Shown here: positions 60,113 to 64,000 of the stretch, piece by piece
Layout: every line of letters begins with the position of its first letter
Position numbering within the stretch: the first letter of the stretch is position 1
NCBI RefSeq assembly: GCF_900176395.1
Contig: NZ_FWXL01000004.1
Location: forward strand, 331,001 to 395,000
Source of the DNA: Novosphingobium sp. B1
GTDB taxonomy: Bacteria; Pseudomonadota; Alphaproteobacteria; Sphingomonadales; Sphingomonadaceae
Direction of reading: 5' to 3'
Length of the DNA stretch: 64,000 nucleotides
Position numbers and translations under genes: made by a program
Notes under the pieces: generated by a model
Seen by the model: only the letters and a program-made list of their open reading frames with translations
What the model was told of the DNA's origin: nothing
Database searches by the model: none

Positions 60113-60505
60113 GAGCTTGAGAAATCCCCTTGAACTATCGACGGGTTCCGATGTGGGGACCGCCGTACGGGATTTCAAACGCGGCTGCGCTGCGATGGTT
60201 GCGAGGCGCGCATGCAAGCCTGGAACCAGAGCAAAAAAAGACCCGGCAGTTGCCCGCCGGGTCGGAAAGTTTTGGGAGAGGATGCCTGAAAGGCAGGTTC
60301 GGTATGCAGTGCACACGGATTTTGTGCAATTGCGAAATGATCGAAAGCGGTTGCGATTATTGCAACTTGCTTGCCAAACCTATGGAAGAATGGCATTCTT
60401 CAATTGTTTCACTCGCAACGAGACCGGTTCGTTCAGTTGGCAATTGTTTGCATTGGCACCTCGCGAGGCCTGATGGTGCGTCGCACAATCCGATTCCCGC
60501 CGCGT
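60113..60505. other. Intergenic region upstream of the CDC48 gene
   Basis: No supported protein gene. It holds the CDC48 promoter region, a strong minus-strand terminator (60233-60263), and between that and the lipoprotein stop an AT-richer stretch that could encode a small RNA on the minus strand. TTGCAA (minus strand, near 60361-60366) with GATCAT 17 bases on is a weak promoter candidate. Confidence 0.4.
60233..60263 (-). terminator. Rho-independent terminator (minus strand)
   Basis: On the minus strand GACCCGGC-GGGCAACT-GCCGGGTC forms a perfect 8-bp stem followed by seven T. It lies about 240 bases after the lipoprotein stop, far for that gene, and 120 bases before the CDC48 start. Confidence 0.88.
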
Positions 60506-60994
60506 TCAACGTGCACATCCGGCCTCGGTGTCATCTCCGATCCTGCGGACCACCGACAGTGGATACACGGCATCGGACATGCCATCCAAACATGGTTCCT
60601 GTCGCACCTGCAGTTCGAAGATGCGGCCATCGAGCTTGCCGGTCACGGTTGCTTGTCCGTCGGCGTCTGCCCTGCTGACCGGCACCGTCACTCCGTCAGG
60701 CTGCTCGGGCGTCGACCAGATCACCTTGCCGCGCGCATAGGTGGCTGACCAGAACGGCTCGGTGCCCAAGGCCCGGAAAGATGGCGGCACCGGCGTACGG
60801 GCCGGACTCGCCGCGTCGCTTGCCTGACCCGGTGGCGGAACCAATGGCGTCGGGACTTTGGCAGGCGGAATCGACGATGACGCCGGCGAAGGCTCGTCCG
60901 CAGGCCCGACGGCCGCTGGCTTGGCACAACCGCCGAGCAGAACGCCTGCTTCGATAGCGAAGACGAGCAGGGTAACGGTGCAGGCCTTGGACAT
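60506..60994 (-). CDS. Putative lipoprotein (COG3650-like)
   Basis: A 162-aa protein with a lipoprotein signal: LLVFAIEAGVLLGGC with the lipobox Cys near 23. A Pro/Ser-rich linker (ADEPSPASSSIPPAKVPTP) follows, then a compact domain with GTEPFWSATYARGKVIW and CLDGMSDAVYPL, ending GCAR, a pattern of the COG3650 family of periplasmic proteins often fused to or near META/MliC-like domains. The function is unknown. ATG 60994 lies 39 bases after the universal stress protein gene. Confidence 0.75.
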   Translation of the reverse strand: MSKACTVTLLVFAIEAGVLLGGCAKPAAVGPADEPSPASSSIPPAKVPTPLVPPPGQASDAASPARTPVPPSFRALGTEPFWSATYARGKVIWSTPEQPDGVTVPVSRADADGQATVTGKLDGRIFELQVRQEPCLDGMSDAVYPLSVVRRIGDDTEAGCAR

Positions 60995-61033
60995 GCACCC
61001 ATCTGTGACCCATCCGACTGACAAGCCCAAGCT

Positions 61034-61813
61034 TCAATGCGCGAGCAGCAACGGTATCTGCGACCGATCGAGCATCTCGCGCGACACGCCGCCGATCAGC
61101 AGTTCGCGAAGGCGGCTATGGCCAAACAGGCCCATCACGATAAGCCCGGCACCGAGTTCGCATGCGCACTCCTCGATCGTGAACGCGATCGAGCCGTTCC
61201 GCTCACGCTCATGCAATTCGGCATGGACGCCGTGCCGCGAAAGATAGCGCGCCGCATCGACCGCGGGGAAGGTCCGGTCCTTTTCGCAGACAGTAACAAT
61301 ATGGACGGCCGAGGCCGACGACAGCAGCGGGACAGAGGCGCGCAGTGCGTTCGCGGCTTCGTGGCCGCCGTCCCAGGCAATCAAAGCTGGCTGATCGAAG
61401 GCCAACAATGGCGCGCCCTTGGGCACGGCCAGGATTGGAGAACGCAAGCCCAGGCCCAGTTCCTCGAGCGCCGGATCGGCAAGGCTTGCCACCAATACAT
61501 CGGCAAAGCGCGCGGCTGCCGCGGCGGCCTCAAGACGATCCTCGTCGACAACCACGACATCGAAAGGGACATCCTGCGGGGCGATTCGTGCGTCGATCTG
61601 CGCGGCGAAGACCCGGTCGTTCTCGCGCGCTTCGTTGATTGCCGCTGCCGATATCGCCGCACCGCCGAATGGCTCCCAGGTCGCCAACTGCGAGAAGGGG
61701 GTGGCGATCTGAAACGTCACGTGTCCATTGGCATGTCGGGCAAGAGCAAGCGCAGTCTCGACGCGGTCGTCGAGAGTCTCCGAATTCTCGATCGGGCAAA
61801 AAATGGAGCGCAT
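61034..61813 (-). CDS. Universal stress protein family protein (tandem UspA)
   Basis: A 259-aa cytoplasmic protein with two Usp-like halves. The second half keeps the nucleotide-binding pattern GLIVMGLFGHSRLRELLIGG followed by VSREMLDRSQIPLLLAH (GxxGHxRx9GxxS). The first half (SIFCPIENSETLDDRVETAL) is degenerate. ATG 61813 has CAGGAGG upstream. The role is probably stress survival; the inducing signal is unknown. Confidence 0.88.
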   Translation of the reverse strand: MRSIFCPIENSETLDDRVETALALARHANGHVTFQIATPFSQLATWEPFGGAAISAAAINEARENDRVFAAQIDARIAPQDVPFDVVVVDEDRLEAAAAAARFADVLVASLADPALEELGLGLRSPILAVPKGAPLLAFDQPALIAWDGGHEAANALRASVPLLSSASAVHIVTVCEKDRTFPAVDAARYLSRHGVHAELHERERNGSIAFTIEECACELGAGLIVMGLFGHSRLRELLIGGVSREMLDRSQIPLLLAH

Positions 61814-61959
61814 GGTGTTTCCTCCTGCTGGACGTACACCCTGTCTGCGCCGGGGCATCACACCTTGCGATGATCCAGGTCAAAGCCGTGCAGATTGTCT
61901 GCTTGGCCAGCCTTCATCGCGCAGTTAAACGAGGTCAATAACAAGCTTCGGGAACGGCG

Positions 61960-62607
61960 ATGACCTATCAGGCAGTAATTTTCGATTTCGGCGGCGTGAT
62001 CACTTCTTCGCCCTTCGAGGCCTTCAACAGACTCGAGGCAGAACGCGGCCTGCCGCGCGACTTCATTCGACAGGTCAACGCGCGCGATCCCGACACCAAC
62101 GCTTGGGCAATGTTCGAAAGGGCCGAAATCAGTGCCACCGAGTTCGATGCGCGATTTTCGGACGAGGCCCGGGCGCTGGGTCACGAACTGGACGGCGCTG
62201 CGGTGCTGGCAGTTCTTGCCGGCGCCGTCCGTCCGGCGATGGTGCGGGCGCTAGATCAGCTTGCCGCCGAAAGCCTGCGGCTCGGGTGCATCACCAACAA
62301 TGTGCCCACCGGCCATGGCGCCGGCATGGCGCGCAGCGCGAATGGCAGCGACGAACTCGAACGCATCTTCGCCCGCTTCGAGCACGTTATCGAGAGCAGC
62401 AAGGCGGGTGTCCGCAAGCCCGATCCGCGCATCTACGCGATGATGTGCGAGGCTCTTGCCGTCGATCCCGCCGCCTGCATCTACCTCGATGACCTTGGCA
62501 TCAACTGCAAGCCGGCCGCGGCCATGGGCATGCACGCCATCAAGGTGACGAGCGGCGAGCAGGCGCTGGCAGATCTCGGCAAGGCGCTTGGCCTCACGCT
62601 GGGTTGA
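61960..62607 (+). CDS. HAD-IA family hydrolase
   Basis: A 215-aa haloacid dehalogenase-type phosphatase. Motif I is AVIFDFGGVITSSPFE (nucleophile Asp near 9; the second Asp is replaced by Gly-Gly-Val as in many HAD-IA members), motif II CITNNVPTG, motif III Lys in SSKAGVRKPDPRIY, and motif IV YLDDLGINC. It resembles the HAD proteins encoded near acyl-CoA dehydrogenases. The substrate is unknown. Its stop is six bases from the convergent nucleotidyltransferase-like gene. Confidence 0.88.
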   Translation: MTYQAVIFDFGGVITSSPFEAFNRLEAERGLPRDFIRQVNARDPDTNAWAMFERAEISATEFDARFSDEARALGHELDGAAVLAVLAGAVRPAMVRALDQLAAESLRLGCITNNVPTGHGAGMARSANGSDELERIFARFEHVIESSKAGVRKPDPRIYAMMCEALAVDPAACIYLDDLGINCKPAAAMGMHAIKVTSGEQALADLGKALGLTLG

Positions 62608-62613
62608 ACGGTG

Positions 62614-63618
62614 TCAGCGCTCAGTGCCTTCGCCGAGCAGCCACCCTTGCAGTTCCGGCAAGGCTCCATCCTTCAGCAGGTCTCGCAAGTTCCGGCGCGC
62701 CGCCAGATACTTCGTGGCGCGATCCACCAGCCAACGCGGCAAGGCGACCCAGCGCCACGCGCTGTCTTCACCCACTCCGGCGATGAGCGCGAGTTGCCGT
62801 GGATCGGGATGAAGCGCTCGCCACAGGGCATCGCGCCACATACCCCGCTTGCCCGAGCCAGGATCAACAGGCCGCAACATCTTGCCTTGCTGGGCCAGTT
62901 GGTCGCCCTGCAGCATGGCGCGGCATGCCGCTGGCAGGAACAAGTGCTGCAGGTCCGCGCGGGGCGGGAGCTCTGAGGGAATCCAGGCGGCACCGAACGC
63001 CCGCGCGATCTCGGCAATGAGCTGCAGCGGCCGCAGGAGATCGAGTTCGCGTGCCTGCGTGATCAGGCTGGGCCAGTTGATCTGGTGACGGCGAACCAGA
63101 TAATGCAGATCCGCAAGAATCAGCGGGCCATTGTCAAATGCGTGGTGGAGCGTTGCGTGCTCTACCAGATGGAGCAGGTTCGTGATCGGATCGGTCACGC
63201 GGATCTCCCGCGCGCTGACCCGCATGGTGGATTCGCTTTCGAGGATGCGCGCGATCAATTTGTGTTCGTGCTGCCAGCGCGGCGTGGCATTGAGTCTAAG
63301 GTGCACCTCGATGGTGAGCTCCATCGCGATGTCTTGGAGATTCCAGAAATGATGGGCCGGCTCGACCGTCTTGTCGGTCGCCCAAGGCGCCAAACGGTAG
63401 TATTCGTGGGCCAGAAGGAAAGCCTGAGCACGGGCCGCCTGCTCGGGTGGCAGGAGCAGGTCGACGTCGCGCATCGGGCGAAGGCCCGGTTCGGGATAGT
63501 CGCGCCGATGCGCTGGTCGCAGGCGGTCACTGGACCAAAGGCTTTGTCTATGCAGCAGCACTGACCAAGGCGCCGGAATCCCGGTCGACGATTGCCCTGG
63601 CACTGCAGAAGGGCGCAA
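62614..63618 (-). CDS. Nucleotidyltransferase family protein (NTP_transf_5-like), 5' end uncertain
   Basis: About 334 aa. The catalytic segment YPEPGLRPMRDVDLLLPPEQ gives the D-x-D of the uncharacterised nucleotidyltransferase family 5, followed by the family's long helical C-terminal part (LLHLVEHATLHHAFDNGPLI, WPSLITQARELDLLRPL). The usual N-terminal helical region (about 60-100 residues) and the LLKG motif are missing or altered (here VLLHRQS). This frame is closed by TGA near 63643, while another minus-strand frame is open from 63701 to that point, so a frameshift or deletion near 63600-63640 is possible. The start at 63618 is provisional. Confidence 0.6.
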   Translation of the reverse strand: MRPSAVPGQSSTGIPAPWSVLLHRQSLWSSDRLRPAHRRDYPEPGLRPMRDVDLLLPPEQAARAQAFLLAHEYYRLAPWATDKTVEPAHHFWNLQDIAMELTIEVHLRLNATPRWQHEHKLIARILESESTMRVSAREIRVTDPITNLLHLVEHATLHHAFDNGPLILADLHYLVRRHQINWPSLITQARELDLLRPLQLIAEIARAFGAAWIPSELPPRADLQHLFLPAACRAMLQGDQLAQQGKMLRPVDPGSGKRGMWRDALWRALHPDPRQLALIAGVGEDSAWRWVALPRWLVDRATKYLAARRNLRDLLKDGALPELQGWLLGEGTER

Positions 63619-63738
63619 ATCTTGATTGCGGCCGGCTCAAGCTGATCGTCGGCAATGCGCCAGAAGCCGATGATCCCGTGGTGGTTGCCACCCGGAAGCA
63701 TTGCAGCAGCTGACGACCGTCAGCCCGAGCCGATCAGG

Positions 63739-64000
63739 TCAGTTCCGGTCCCTCACGCGGAAAGTGCCGGTCACGCGGCCGCTTCCGCCAGCTCCGGATC
63801 GTCCGTCAACGCTTGAAAGCCCGGAATCGAGGTCAATCACGAGGCGCCCGCCGTTCAGCATATCGCCATTCTGGCGCAGCGCGACATTGCCGGTCATGGT
63901 GATGATATTGCGGTTGAAATCGTAAACCGCCACGTCGCCCTGCGCACTTTCGTTGCCGCGGTTGACGCGCACGCCACCTGTGGCGTCGATGCGATCGATC
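63739..64000 (-). CDS. lptA: LptA-like lipopolysaccharide transport protein, C-terminal part (5' end outside window)
   Basis: About 87 residues are present; the frame stays open to the window edge. The sequence RIDATGGVRVNRGNESAQGD, NIITMTGNVALRQNGDMLNG and RLVIDLDSGLSSVDG is the repeating beta-jellyroll of LptA/OstA, the periplasmic bridge that carries LPS to the outer membrane. The C-terminal tail (GSGRVTGTFRVRDRN) is short. The stop is 120 bases upstream of the next minus-strand gene. Confidence 0.85.
   Translation of the reverse strand, partial: IDRIDATGGVRVNRGNESAQGDVAVYDFNRNIITMTGNVALRQNGDMLNGGRLVIDLDSGLSSVDGRSGAGGSGRVTGTFRVRDRN

Noticed and set aside
58118..60133. Open frame of 671 codons on the plus strand across the CDC48-type gene
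   Set aside because: It mirrors the AAA ATPase codons, and its composition is that of an antisense shadow; the minus-strand product has complete motifs.

Overview
The window is GC-rich chromosomal DNA from an alphaproteobacterium, most likely a sphingomonad (Novosphingobium/Sphingomonas type). I infer this from the TonB-dependent receptor, the HWE-family sensor kinase, the DUF885 protein, the rpmH-rnpA-yidD-yidC-engB block followed by a GST gene and dapE, and codon usage. No species assignment is possible from the sequence alone. Almost the whole window is coding. There is no rRNA, no CRISPR array and no insertion sequence.

Region 1 (1-13.5 kb, core). The 3' part of a TonB-dependent receptor is followed by a TPR-sulfotransferase. 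Next comes a complete, tightly overlapping minus-strand operon qhpA-D-C-B-G-F-E for quinohemoprotein amine dehydrogenase. It encodes the diheme alpha subunit, the radical-SAM crosslinking enzyme, the 108-aa precursor carrying the CTQ cofactor and thioether residues, the beta-propeller subunit, the flavoprotein hydroxylase, an ABC exporter and a subtilisin-like leader peptidase. A DUF885 gene with an in-frame stop in its signal peptide lies upstream.

Region 2 (13.80-40.43 kb, island). A 26.6-kb integrative and mobilizable element sits in the 3' end of a tRNA-Gly(CCC) gene. It is bounded by a 17-bp direct repeat and carries a tyrosine integrase at the far end. Paired arm-type repeats (TGTGYAG, 11-bp period) occur at both ends. 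Its left half is a one-orientation defence cluster: DNA methyltransferase, helicase and GIY-YIG nuclease, then SIR2-HerA, then a TIR protein. Its middle is a mobilization module: small proteins, a VirD4/TraG-like ATPase without its own membrane anchor, a four-helix membrane protein, a candidate MobQ-type oriT and a MobA/MobL relaxase. Its right part is a cargo region in which remnants of the flanking relaxase-accessory and ArdC genes recur between three variable prepilin-like genes and an Abi_2 gene. ArdC, a nuclease-like protein and a secreted protein follow. No VirB-type secretion genes are present, so transfer would need a helper.

Region 3 (40.5-64 kb, core). A response regulator and kinase precede an HME-type RND metal-efflux operon. 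Then come tRNA-Lys, folK, aguB, a secreted methyltransferase-like protein, msrA, dapE, a GST gene, engB-yidC-yidD-rnpA-rpmH, an HWE/CHASE3 kinase, a CDC48-type AAA ATPase, a lipoprotein, a universal stress protein, a HAD hydrolase, a nucleotidyltransferase-like gene with an unclear 5' end, and the 3' end of lptA.
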